A DNA stretch of 64,000 nucleotides, taken from the NCBI GenBank assembly GCA_949316495.1, contig OX439001.1:52738556-52802555 (forward strand). Reading direction: 5' to 3'. The position numbers and the translations under genes were made by a program. Below, one piece after another: positions 36,001 through 47,489 of this stretch (position 1 is its first letter; each line of letters opens with the position of its first letter). Source of the stretch: Amphiduros pacificus (Eukaryota; Annelida; Polychaeta; Phyllodocida; Hesionidae). The notes under the pieces are model-generated. The model did not search any database. It was given only the letters and a program-made list of their open reading frames with translations, and had not been told where the DNA came from.

Positions 36001-37242
36001 TACATATGAGCATCTTTGTTTTGCCATCATTTATCTTCATCTTGTTAGATAGTAGGAAGTCCCTAACTTCACCTACACATCTTTCAAGATTTAGCTTGTC
36101 TACATCAACCTGATGTGGGGATGTATGATCTATGGGAATGTAGATCTGGGTATCATCAGCATAGATGTGATAGCTCAATCCATATTTGGTAAGGATATCA
36201 GATAGAGGTGTCATATAGATAGTGAACAGTATAGGCCCTAATACTGATCCTTGTGGTACACCATATCTTATCGGCTTCCTGCAGGACCTACTAGATCCAA
36301 CCTTGACACACTGCTGCCTATGGCTTAAGTATGACCTTATCCAAGATAGGGCATGACCTCTGACCCTGCATCGAGATTCAAGTCTATCCAGGAGAATTTG
36401 GTGGTCAATGGTGTCAAAGGCAGCAGAGAGGTCTAGCAATAGCAGAATAACTGACTTTTTGTTATCGAGAGCACCAAGTATGTCATTGTGTACTCTTAGT
36501 AGAGCAGTTTCCGTACTATGATATTCCTTGTATGCTGATTGAAATTTATCAGTAAGGCCATTCCTTACTAGGTGAGGAACCAGTTGATCTGCAGCAGCCC
36601 TTTCTGTGAGTTTGGAGAGATATGTTAAGTTGAAGACTGGTCTATAATTCTTTTCAACCAGTTCCAGGCCCAATTTTTTAAGCAAGGGTGTTATGATGGC
36701 AATCTTCATGTTTTCAGATACTACTGACTCAACCAGTGATTTGTTAATGATAGCAGTAATTAGTGGCAGGAGGTCATCCAGGAGTTCAAGTAAGAGCCAG
36801 GTTGGGATAGGATCCAGTTCACAGGATTTCTTTGCCGACCTTTTTATCAGTTTGCATACATCCTCCTGTGTTAAGGGTTTGAACCTATCGAGGCAATCAG
36901 CAGACCCATTGACTCTATTGTTTGTAGTGTCACCTGGTGGTGGATTTTGGCAGGATGAAGCATCAATATCCTGGCGTATTTTGTCAATCTTTTCAAGGAA
37001 AAGTGAGGTTGTGTGAGTCGGCCAAGGTGAAGGTCACAAAGGACAATGGCACACATGGAGATATACGGCTGTGTATTATAGGAAGACAAGATTGAAGCAT
37101 TTAGATTTTTCACACAAGTATCATATCCCCATGTACAATTAGAACAAGAGAAGCAAGAACATATACAGACATCAGTAACATTTTCAGAAAAACAGTTAGT
37201 TTTATTCAGAAATACACTCATAGGTGGCGCTGGCCACAACCG

Positions 37243-38490
37243 TCAATTAATATCAAGTTCATTATTAATACAGTCTTTAGCAGCGGCAATTGCTGATCCC
37301 GTTCCTCTGATCGTAATCATCGATATGGGCTTCCCATCTTGAACAACATCCTTTAGGTTTATCGAAGCCCCGGATTTTTGACGAAAGGATTCAATGGTTG
37401 AACCCTTTGTCCAGATTATGCGCCCTGCATCCTTCTTGGGGATGAAGATAACTTCTTCACGGGTCCTCTTCTTAGTCTCAGATTTAGTAGACGTGGTAGA
37501 TGCAGGGGTTGTTGCAGGCCTAGGGGGGATGATGGATGTCCTAGTAGGGAAAGTTAGGTCTCCACGTAGCAGCGAGAGATCCTTCAGAGGAGGCGTCTTG
37601 GGAGAGGTGGCAGGCATCTTCAAAGAGTTAAGTTTGTTGGCAATAGCTGTCAGGGAAGCTGTTAGAAGCTGTCCATCCTCCGCGTCCCCCTCGCTCCCAT
37701 AGAATGCATCAATCCGCTGATAGGTGTAGCCACTGTATACCCAAGAAGCCAAGCAACTATCGAGGGCATATCACTGTTGTAGTATCTCAGGATCCTGGTC
37801 CCCAACAGGGGGAGGAGTGAGGACCACCACCAGGGGTCCCTTAGATCTCAGGAGGCGCACGACTTGGGTAAGCCTGCGAAATACCTTCCTTCCCGACCAG
37901 GATTTCTTCAATGGCGATGTATCCGGCAGGATAATGACTAGGTCGACCTTCTCCGCCAGGGGTAGGTCCATAGCAATGTAGGCCAGAGTTTCCGTAGTTA
38001 TGGAGGTCTGCCAGTCATCCCTGGTGAGGGAATCCACGAAATCGTCCTCCGTAACACTGAGCAGTACTTGAGTGGAACCATCGGCTACGGAGGTCTTTGA
38101 GGCATCCTCGTCAGATCCATCCTCGGCATCAGCCGTGGTGGGTAGGTAGTGCGCAAGGACCTCCTCCTTCTCAGACAGGAGGGAGGAGGTGTGGGCCAGC
38201 TCTGCCATGAGCCTGGCCCTCCCGGTCTCAAGGTCCTGGATGTCCTTCTCCTGGGAGCGTACCCGGTCACTGAGGGTACTTATCTCAGCATTTGCGGCTG
38301 TATTCAGTGCCGTCAGACAGCCGTGAGAGCGCTGTAGGTTTTCGAACTTGGCTTTCCAGTCAGTTAGGTCATCTTTGGCTGCCGTCAGGCCCGGAGTGGT
38401 AGGGTCCGGGGTGGACGGAACCGGGGGGAGGTTACCCCCAGATAGACGGTGCTTCATGGTAGATCTCGTTTCACGTCCTTCAGTCTCCAT
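37243..38490 (-). pseudogene. LINE ORF1: coiled coil, esterase-like core, KH domain (copy L)
   Basis: 415 codons from an ATG in strong context (ACCATGG) to TAA, with a single in-frame TGA at 37771-37773, at a likely former CGA. Residues about 36-115: coiled coil (DWKAKFENLQ, AEISTLSDRVRSQEKDIQDL, SEKEEVLAHYL). Residues about 150-270: DDFVDSL, KVDLVIILPDTSPL, PLVVVLTPPPVGDQDP, YTYQRIDAFYG. A linker ends in basic TKKRTREE. Residues about 346-412: KH domain (VIFIPKKDAGRIIWTKG, IESFRQKSGASINL, MITIRGTGSAIAAAKDCI). The loop reads WTKG rather than GKGG, so RNA binding may be weakened in this copy. GC-richer than the surrounding DNA. Confidence 0.75.
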
Positions 38491-39474
38491 GGTTGGATTG
38501 TCAGTTTGGTGGAAGCGGGGAGAATATATACCAGTTTGGTAGTAGTCACGTGTGGTTTGGTATCAAATAGACAATAAGAAAAACGGGCACGTGGGTATAT
38601 TTGTTCAATCAATAAGGGAAAATAAAATATCTGTTCGCCAGGTACGATTTGGGCAGGGGAGCGTTGTAAATGTATTGCAAGTCCACGTGGTAGTTGTAGG
38701 CGTGGCGTGTAGGCGTTCCCGTAGGCGTGGCTCAATATAGCCGTGGCAGTAGAGCACGTGGAGTAGCGCATGTGCAAGTGTAGATTGTCAGAGCGTATTA
38801 CAGGGGTTAGTAAGGATTATATCCTAAGCTGTTTAGCAGGGCAAGGTATGCCAATAAACAAATATTATTTGGGTCAAATAAAAATTCAGGAAGGTAGTAA
38901 AAAAGGTATTTAGTTTTCGGAAGGTATACTATGGTATACTGTAAAAGCAAGCGGTAATTTGAGAGTAAAACCAATCTCGGCAGAAGAGAAATGGTAGCAA
39001 GATGCAGCCCCGGCAATAGGGGTTTGCAGGTATAGTCTCGGCAGAAAGACTTGGAGTAGTGTCTCGGCAGAGAGACGTGGAATGTCTCGGCAGAGAGACG
39101 TAGGCAAAATGTACCCAAGGTACAGGGAAGGGGAGAGAAAGCAGGGTGGACCCAGGTATCTCTTAGAGAACGGAGTAGTAGTATTGGCGGGCACGGAGCA
39201 GCAGCCACCAGCACCGTGTACCTGAAGGTACAGTCAACAATCCAGTCCTCGTGGCGAAAGTCTGGTTAGGGTCCGCCAGACAGGCTACAAATCGGTTGAA
39301 ATCTAGAAAAACTGGGTCCGAGTTACGCAGGCTGGAGTACTCTCTGTGGAAAACAACTTTCGTTGAACTTAAGAGCGGTTAGAGGCAATTTTCATAGAGC
39401 TTTGTCGGAGCTTAGTGAAAACACGTCTATTCAACACTCCACGCATGCGCAACACTCCACGCATGCGCAACCCT
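38491..39474 (-). promoter_or_regulatory. 5' UTR / putative internal promoter of LINE copy L
   Basis: About 980 bp between the insertion edge and the ORF1 start. The very 5' end has two 18-bp tandem units containing TGCGCATGCGT (39441-39452 and 39459-39470 read in reverse), which matches the NRF-1 type consensus. Further in, TCTCGGCAG (CTGCCGAGA on the sense strand) occurs four times (38974, 39036, 39062, 39085). Promoter function is inference from position and from LINEs generally carrying internal 5' promoters. Confidence 0.5.
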
Positions 39475-40217
39475 AAAAAATAGCCATCATAACACCCTTG
39501 CTGAAGAAACCTGGCCTTGAACTAGTTGAGAAAAACTACAGACCTGTTTCCAACCTGACATACATTTCTAAACTTACAGAGAGGGCAGTTGCAGACCAAC
39601 TAGTCCCTCATCTTGTAAGTAAGGGCCTTACTGACATAGCGGCCATCAGACATTGTCTAGACGAGAAGACCGCTATAACACTTACCCATGCTTTTGTTAC
39701 ATCGACCCTAGATTATGGTAATGGCCTACTGGCTGGTCTCCCTAAAACCGACATTAGGAAGCTGCAATACCTCCAAAACTCTGCAGCATGTGTAGTAGGA
39801 AAATTAGGAAATTTGATCACATTTCAAGAAAACTACAGGAGCTGCACTGGCTCCCTGTACATGCAAGAATAGATTTTAAGATCCTTCTCTTAACCTGGAA
39901 GGCCCTAAATGGTAAGGCTCCGCCTTACTTACGTGATCTACTCCTAATCAAACAAGGGGAACGCTAAGATCCAACGATGGCACCCATCTACAAGTACCTA
40001 ATACCAGGCTAAGGACAGTGGGTGACAGGGCCTTTTCATCTGTTGCCCCTAGACTTTGGAATTCCTTGCCTACTGAAATTAGGACAAGTACTTCAGTATC
40101 CTCATTCAAGAATAGACTGAAAACTCATCTCTTCAGGACACATGTCCTGAACACAGCGCTATGAACAGACCTAGTCTGGTATCAGCGCTATACAAATTTT
40201 ATTATTATTATTATTAT

Positions 40218-41969
40218 TAAAATCGAGAAAATAAGAACAGACATGGACCAGAATACGTATACACAAGGTGGAAATCTGCCACCAGATGACGCCACTACAC
40301 AGAGAATAGACATGGACCAGAATACACAAGGTAGAAATCTGCGGCCAGATGACGCCACTACACAGCAGTTCACATTTCACCCATTGACAAACTTTGAACC
40401 TCTAATTATATAAGTAGAGATGATGTCTGCAAATTAGTGATAAAATCAGCAAAAAAATTATGTGAGCTGGATCCTATTCCTACGTGGCTGCTACATGACA
40501 TCATGGAGGACATACTTCCAATAATTACTTAGATTATCAATAAATCACTGTGTGACTCAATGGTTTCTGATAATATGAAAATTGCAATTATAACACCTCT
40601 ACTGAAGAAATTTGGGCTGGAACTAATTGAGCGCAACTACAGACCAGTGTCTAACTTGACATATGTTTCGAAACTAACTGAAAGAGCAGTAGCAGACCAA
40701 TTAGTACCACACCTAGTGAGGAATCACCTTACTGACAAATTTCAATCTGCATATAAAGAATATCATAGCACAGAAACAGCACTCCTTAGGGTGCAAAATG
40801 ACATCCTTAGGGAGGTTGATAATAGGAAATCAGTAATCCTATTGTTGCTCGACCTCTCTGCAGCCTTTGACACAAATAGATTAGAAAAGGTGTAATGTGA
40901 AGGATAAGGCTCTCTCATGGATAAAGTCCTACCTTCAATCAAGATCACAATGTGTTAAAGTAGGTAACCATAGATCAGAATTGAGAAATATAAAGTATGG
41001 AGTCCCTCAGGGATCGGTCCTTGGACTGATTCTTTTCACAATATACATGTCGCTGTTATCAGATATTTTGGCTAAATATGATCTCAAATACCAGATTTAT
41101 GCAGATGACACCCAAATATACATCCCAATAGACAACACCTCAGAACAGAATGCATGCATTAATAAGGAAAAACTAGAAAAATATGTGCAGGATGTTAGAA
41201 GCTTTTTAATTGCAAATAAGATGAAGATTAATGATGGGAAAATGGAAATGTTGGTCTGTTCGGATGGACAGAATGACACCCATGGAGAAACTAGTGTTAT
41301 GGTGGGAAACACTAACATCACACCGACAGACACTGTAGTCGATCTAGGAGTAACACTAGATGGGAGGATGGATATGAAAGCACAAATCAAAAAGATATGC
41401 AAAAAAGGATATCATATTAGAAATATTGCATCAATAAGGCACTGTCTAGATGAGAAAACAGCCATAACACTGACATGCATTTGTTACTTCTACACTTGAC
41501 TATGGAAATGGGCTTCTTGCAGGCCTTCCTCACACTTCAATCAAGAAGCTGCAGTACCTTCAAAATGAGGCAGCACGTCTGGTAGGAAGAAAACGGAAAT
41601 TTGATCACATTAAATTTGAACTTCATTTGTTGCCTGTACATGCAAGAATTGAATTTAAAATTCTACTTACCACTTGGAAGGCACTCAATGGCAAGGCACC
41701 CTCTTACTTAAGTGACTTACTACTTGTAAAACAAGGAACTAGAGACCTTAGATCGAATGATGGAACTTGTGCGTCCCAGACATCCGTCTTAAAAGGGGAT
41801 AGGGCCTTCTCGTCCATAGGTCCTAAACTATGGAATGCCATCCCTAAAGATGTGAAAATCAGTTCTTAAATTGCTTTGTTTAAAAGTAAGTTGAGGACAT
41901 TCCTTTTCAGAATGCATGTTCTGAATGAAGCGCTGTGAACAGATCCGTCTGATATATGCGCTATATAAA

Positions 41970-42010
<41 letters not shown>
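40218..42010 (+). mobile_element. L2/CR1-like LINE copy N, 5'-truncated
   Basis: Begins in the linker (KIEKIRTDMDQNT), where a stretch of about 65 bp encoding DMDQNTQG...PPDDATTQ is duplicated in tandem (40238-40370). [21 protein letters not shown] at 40585, [11 protein letters not shown] at 40852 with the DHQIL segment deleted, YGVPQGSVLGLILF at 40996, YADDTQIYIPID at 41098. It ends with the AGCGCT hairpin at 41929 and a (TTA)n tail to 42010. The nucleotide divergence from copies K and L suggests a distinct subfamily. Confidence 0.87.
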
Positions 42011-42011
<1 letters not shown>

Positions 42012-42257
42012 GGATTTACAATGCAAGAAATAAGAATTAATTTCTATTTTTGAAGTTGTATTGACATTTACACATTGATATCAAATTCAAATAGATATTA
42101 CAACCTGCACATTAAGATTACATACATTCACATATTGTCAGTTTGTTTGTGATACTATTCTATCCTCAATTGTCATTTAAGGCCATGAATTGCATTAATT
42201 TAAGAATGAATGAAAGTTTATTCATGCTATGACAAACCAAAGTCAACGATAAGTGGT

Positions 42258-42550
42258 TTTGTTTGTTTGGGGTTTTACATCACTTTCAACAGTATTTCAG
42301 TCATTTCGTGATGAGACCTACTTGTAGCAGATATAGTGCTGCCTCACTGAATTGTCATGTCGCAGGTCCTTGACATGACAACCCACCCAGTCACAGATTT
42401 ACAAGGACAACGGGTTAACCCTTCATGTGGAAATTGTATCATGAGTTCAATCCTGGCACGGCCGGGTTCGAACCCAAGACCTTTGGATCACCACAGAGGA
42501 ACTGGTGCTAATAAGCTGGCGCTCTAACTAACTGTGCCACGGCCCGTGGC
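42258..42550 (-). mobile_element. tRNA-headed SINE family 1, near full length, with 12-bp duplication
   Basis: Flanked by ACGATAAGTGGT at 42246-42257 and 42551-42562. On the minus strand: A box TGGCACAGTTAG, B box GGGTTCGAACCC, body, CAAAC tail. About 20 bp around the GCCTGAGG segment are missing. Confidence 0.93.
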
Positions 42551-42562
42551 ACGATAAGTGGT

Positions 42563-42839
42563 ACAAATCTTTGAATCCCTAACCACACATAATAAGCTAC
42601 CACCAGAGGGCGACACATCCTGCAAAACAAATAATACCTTCATGATCCATGACATTATAAATGATTTTTACAATAGGAAAGAAATATAAGATATTTTAGA
42701 ATTTGGTGGAATGGCTATAAAATTAGTGAAAGTACCTATGAGCCTGAACAAAATATTGACCCCAAACTATTAAATCCCATATGACAAGAAAGAATTAAAA
42801 AATCAAGAGAGCTAATAAAAAATAATTATCTTACCTGAA
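42563..42839. other. no gene recognised
   Basis: AT-rich; could include the 5' UTR of the following LINE copy, but no shared sequence with the 5' UTR at 38491-39474 was seen. Confidence 0.35.
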
Positions 42840-44760
42840 GAGGACGAGCTCTCGGTCAGCATGGAGGAGCTAATGAGGATGTTAACTGAAATAAATGGAG
42901 AAATTTGTGATGCTTCAGAAATACATCATTGAAAAGGACAAAAAAATTAATGAAATGGAAGAAGGGCTCAATAAGAGAGGACTGAGAATGAGAAGAGAAT
43001 AAAAGAACTGGAAGATGAGATGCGCATTAAGGATAAGCTAATAGCTAACTCTGATTTCAAGCTAAGACATGAAGTGGCTAAAAACAGGTGCTCGGATGCT
43101 AAGATCAAAGAGCTTAAGTCCACCATTAAGGGCAATAGCAACACTATCTCCAGATTAGAGAAAAACAGTGTACAAAATACTCTATATTTCCAACCAAGTA
43201 TATAGAGATATAGTCACTGATGACCCAACATCAAACTGGGAGTGGTCTGTACATAAGGACAAGACATTTGTAGCCTGAAATTGTATGATGCTATAGTGAT
43301 CTGCCGAGGCCTCCTGGATGTGGAAGGTGGTGAGCAAGGGATGAAACTGATGAGAAGTCTTAAGAAAACTGCCTACATGATGGGTACAAACTGCATGCAT
43401 CCAATCTACATCTACCAGCTTCCCCCAAACCTACCAAAGCTGATGTCGTAAAGTTTAATGACATCCTATCAACCTTTGACATGAGGCAATGGGTTAATGA
43501 GCCTACTCAGAGATTGGGAAACACCCTTGATCTAATCATTACCTTCCAACGGAATAAGTTTCTCAAAAATTACCTGGTTGATGAATACATATCGGACCAC
43601 AAAATGATTTAACTAAGTCTTGATATCATCCCTCTTACATTGCCTAGAAAATCCATCAGTTACAGGAATTATAGGGGCATAACTCTCCAATCCCTCAGGG
43701 ATGACATCAAATCCATCACCAACATCACTTCTTGCTGGGAACAATTACCCCAGCAGGACATGGTGGATTTGATTAATAAGAAACTCACATCCCTTATGGA
43801 TAAACATGCCCCACTTTAAAATGCCAGGGTCTCTCAATGTAAATCAGAACCCTGGATGAATGACCGAATTAAACAAGAGAGGTCTCTCAGGAGACGACTC
43901 GAGAGAAAAAATGAATAAAACAGGACTACACATTGATAGGGAGTTATATAATATTCAGAGACAAACAAACATGACCGAAAGAAGCTCTTTAAGGTCATTG
44001 ACTCAGTCATGCACAAAACTAAGGACACACCTATGCCACAATCTGACTGTGAGAGATTCAATGACTTTTACCTAGATAAAATTGAGAAAATCCTGATGGA
44101 TCTCATTGATAGGGACTCTGATATCACTCCTGGTGACTCAGTAGTTGACCTTGGCACCTTTGACTCCAAGATGGACATGAAGGCACAGATCAGGAAAATG
44201 TGCAAGAAGGGCTATTACTACATCAGGAACCTAGTGGTTATCAAACAATGTCTAGACGAGAAGACGGCTGCAATATTAACCCATGCTTTTGTTACATCTA
44301 CTCTAGATATGGCAATGGCCTTCTTTCAGGTCTTCCTAGATCTGACATTAAGAAGCTACAATACCTTCAAAACTCTGCAGCCCGTGTCATAGGAAAGATC
44401 AGGAAATTTGAACACATATCAGGAAAACTGAGGGAACTACACTGGTTCCCTATTCACGCAAGGATCGATTTCAAAATCCTTCTCATGACTAAGAAGGCCC
44501 TGAATGGTAAGGCGCTGCCTTACTTACGTGATCTACTCCTAGTGAAACAGGGTGATAGATGTCTGAGATCCAATGATGGAACTCACTAAATTAGTTCCCA
44601 AGATTCGGCTGAAGACAGTGGGTGACAGAGCCTTTTCATCTGTCAGCTCCAGACTATGGAACTCTCTCCCTAGTGATATGAGGACTAGCGCCTTTAAGAG
44701 CAGACTGAAAACTCATCTCTTCAGAAAGCACGTTCTGAACACAGCGCTATGAACAGACTC
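42840..44760 (+). mobile_element. L2/CR1-like LINE copy P with an ORF1 remnant
   Basis: 42860-43435 is ORF1: coiled coil (KRIKELEDEMRIKDKLIANS, LKSTIKGNSNTISRLEKN) and the end of the esterase-like core (DAIVICRGLLDVEGGEQG, PIYIYQLPPNLPK). A deletion then joins it to the ORF2 APE domain (NDILSTFDMRQWVNE at 43460; YISDHKMI at 43592). RT is almost entirely deleted (from DLIDRDSD at 44101 straight to DSVVDLGTFDSKMDMKAQIR at 44136). The 3' end with AGCGCT is at 44743. No KH domain remains. Confidence 0.82.
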
Positions 44761-44762
44761 GG

Positions 44763-44818
44763 GTTAAACTGTTGTCCTTATAAATCTGTGACCGGGTTGG
44801 TTGTCATGTCAAGGACTG
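44763..44818 (+). mobile_element. SINE family 1 fragment
   Basis: 56 bp of the central block (GTTGTCCTTATAAATCTGTG ... GTCATGTCAAGGAC) joined directly to the end of LINE copy P. Confidence 0.75.
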
Positions 44819-45309
44819 TATCTATGTTATTCACAATACAATTCAAAATAAAGGACTCTTTAGATTTAAAACTTTGAGGTAAGTGTTCTTCTTTGGTGGC
44901 ATGATATGGGACGAAATCAACAATGCTGTGCTATTAATGACATATATATATCAATCTACCCACATGAGAACCTCCATAAGCTCATTGCATAACAAGATCA
45001 ACTGATGTAAATAGCAATTGTCAACTACCTGTGTTTTATCTACACAGTATATTACCCAACAGAGCTAATTTACTCTGATAAATAGTATGTTTATCCAAAT
45101 GTAGTTATTTAGCTTTTGTAAACAATAAGGCAGCACTAATCCTATCCATCCAGATAATTCTTAAATACTTTTCATGAAAAGATAATTCCCCCTTCCCTTA
45201 CCATATAATACAATGCTATTTTAAAGGTAAATATGCTTCATAACATATATTTAGAAGTCTTGAGATATGTTAATTTTGTCAAAGGAAAATGTGAAATGGT
45301 GTTCACGAC
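44819..45309. other. no gene recognised
   Basis: AT-rich spacer; nothing supported. Confidence 0.45.
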
Positions 45310-45478
45310 CCTTTCAGCAACTATGGCCATGTCAGGTCGACTTAAAACATTTTAACCAGTGTGAAAGTAACACTGTCGGCAATGAGGTCGAACCCACCAA
45401 CTCCTGTCCACCACCAATATTATAACCATATAAGGCACAAGTCATGCACTCTACCAACTGTGCTAGTGAGGCCGGTCT
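45310..45478 (-). mobile_element. tRNA-headed SINE family 3, single copy
   Basis: On the minus strand: TAGCACAGTTGGTAGAGTGC (A box) and GGTGGGTTCGACCTC (B box), separated by a stretch longer than in a true tRNA. They are followed by a body with CAGTGTTACTTTCACACTGG and GTCGACCTGACATGGCC. Unlike families 1 and 2 in body sequence. Confidence 0.6.
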
Positions 45479-46587
45479 TAATTATATCCAGTCAAAATCA
45501 GTCTTGTTAATGGGTGGAAAATGAAAGTATTCTCATGGGTTGAAAAAAGTCTTATTTCTAATCCGATCAGTAATAATCCGGGTGCCTTAGATGCTGGTAT
45601 AAAGAAGATAATAGATTGGCACACATACAAGCTTAAACAGTAAGCTGATTATTAATAAGCCCATAGTATTTCATGGATTAATGACACTGAATAATTCAGC
45701 AAAAAACCTATTAATAAGCTTTTTGTGTGTGCAGCTGCATGCTCAGATAAACAAACAATTTGAGAAATATTTAATTAGCTGATTTATAAGCACACGTGCT
45801 TATTAAATTATACTGGCCATGGTCGAGGTCAGCTTTATTTTGCTTAAAAACCTATAATACAAGTTACAACACACTATATTACAAGTTACAACACACAGGA
45901 CACAAAAAATAGAAATAGAAATAATCAGATTAGTAATAAGACCAAAGTCAACCACAAGGAAAATTAAAACTCTGTAACTCTCGCTTATTTATAATTTTCA
46001 GGTGAAGATCAGCTACGTTTATTAGTTGTCAAAGTGCTTTGACAATTAAACATGTTTTGATTGAGGATCGATTCAATATTACAATATTTCAATAAAAACA
46101 TCAATATGTGCAAGATTTCCACACTTTGTTTGATACTGTATATACTTACCGTGACACTATCATTTTCAAACCACAGAGGACTGTGTAATCAGCGCAAATC
46201 AGCGCAGAGCTCTAGGTTGTTAGTCATTGGCTTATTTACCAAGAGCTAATTAATATACATATCCATTACATTTGTCAAATTAGTGATATTGTTAATTGCT
46301 TCTGTTGTATGCATAATTAATGAATTAACATATTGTGTATCTGGTCAATAATAAAGTTCTGATATTACTGTTTGAGGCATTAAATGACCCGAATGTGTTG
46401 ATGTGCTGTAAATTAATTTGTAAATTCTGTACATTAATTTGTCACTTACCGGTTCAAGGGTTTTTTAAAGGGTTCTAATGTATTTATACAGATGGCTTCC
46501 ACTATGAAGAGAATGCACCTGCAGTCATTCAAGGATGTGTGACGTCTCTTGAAGCTCTTGAATATTTAAGTCATATCCTAATTTATC
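45479..46587. other. no gene recognised
   Basis: AT-rich spacer; short direct repeat ACAAGTTACAACACAC at 45860 and 45882. Nothing coding supported. Confidence 0.45.
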
Positions 46588-46871
46588 ACATTACGTGTTT
46601 TTCTCTTAAGCCAACATACCTGACAAAAAGAGGAAAGTCTCAGGTAAGGGTACCGTAGGTAGAGATTAAAAATATGAGCTGGCGTCCTGCTGGGAACACT
46701 TGCTTACTGAGATTAGTACTCAGATTAGTGGGGTGTGTAGTCGCTTTCACATGTCAAAAATAGGGGGCAAATCACTGTACACACATCTGAGCATTATTAC
46801 TACACATGTTTCTTATTCAAATTGTGGTTTTATTTGACAATTAAAATAATGATTGCAATATTTGAATTTAT
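46588..46871 (+). repeat. dispersed about 270-bp repeat, copy 2
   Basis: Same orientation and order of blocks as 6246-6514, with roughly 15 bp of extra sequence near AGTACTCAGATTAGT. See copy 1. Confidence 0.85.
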
Positions 46872-47489
46872 TTCAAATATAGAAATTCTAATTCTATATT
46901 GTTAGTAGTGTTTAAACAACTGTGAAACTAGAGAACTATTTTAGAGGTATTGACACCATTTCCAAGAGGTGATCTTTGCACATATGAGTACATGCATTGT
47001 TGGCTGATCTCACTGGACAACAGAGAAATGCACATACAGGTGACATGTGACCTGTTGATTTCCATCCTGTCAGTGACTGATATGGTCAAATATTGAAAAC
47101 TACACATTTTGAAGATTTTGAAAATTGTTTTGGAATATATAATATACCAATCTGATTGAATGTATTTAAGAATGAGCATTGTTTGCAGGTAATTTTTAAG
47201 TGTTGATGAATTGTAACAACACCTTAGATAGGTACAGTCCATGTTTATTTTTAAATGTGGATCCAGGCGAAATCTTGAGTGAGCAATCCTGCCATGAGAA
47301 AAGGTCAAAGCAAATCATCAGACCTGTGAGACACAAAATAATGCTGAAACAATGGTAACTATTGCATCGCACTGGATTTATTCAGAGATGCTCAAGGTTG
47401 GCCTCTTGATCAACTTACTCGAAGTTTAAAGTCTATGATAAATTCTTGAAATTGGATCCATGTTATAATTCGTTTTTTTCTAAACGGAA
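46872..47489. other. no gene recognised
   Basis: AT-rich spacer; a 126-codon minus frame here shows no recognisable domain and poor coding character. Confidence 0.4.

Larger units (their letters stand above)
35251..39474 (-). mobile_element. L2/CR1-like LINE copy L, nearly full length, inserted into copy K
   Basis: 5' UTR 39474-38491, ORF1 38490-37243, partial ORF2 from about 37240 to 35350, 3' hairpin, and an AAT-rich tail (minus-strand TTA) at 35251-35265. ORF2 lacks its APE domain: about 200 bp after ORF1 it enters the pre-RT linker FLEKIDKIRQDID, then [68 protein letters not shown] and RLWNSLPSSIRTS. Copy K sequence resumes exactly on both sides; an A-rich target leaves the duplication ambiguous (about 4-6 A). 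It is the best guide to the complete family structure and appears younger than copy K. Confidence 0.85.
32041..40219 (+). mobile_element. L2/CR1-like LINE copy K, interrupted by a minus-strand copy (pieces 32041-35250 and about 39475-40219)
   Basis: Piece 1 starts within the ORF1 coiled coil, carries the rest of ORF1 (to 33096), then ORF2 APE (SIVSCNVQSVSGH at 33776; FLGDYNFQV at 34205; YISDHKMIKL at 34391) and the linker to SAVPENMK at 35248. Piece 2 resumes at AAAATAGCCATCAT ([10 protein letters not shown] at 39478), so codon register and position show one element split by the insertion at 35251-39474. Most of RT is missing in piece 2 (jump from SKGLTD to IAAIRHCLDEKTA at 39639). The 3' end has AGCGCT twice (40155 and 40184), CAGACCTAGTCTG between them, and a TTA tail at 40195-40219. 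Confidence 0.85.

Noticed and set aside
35877-36113. Plus-strand open frame opposite LINE copy L
   Set aside because: Antisense shadow of the reverse-transcriptase frame.
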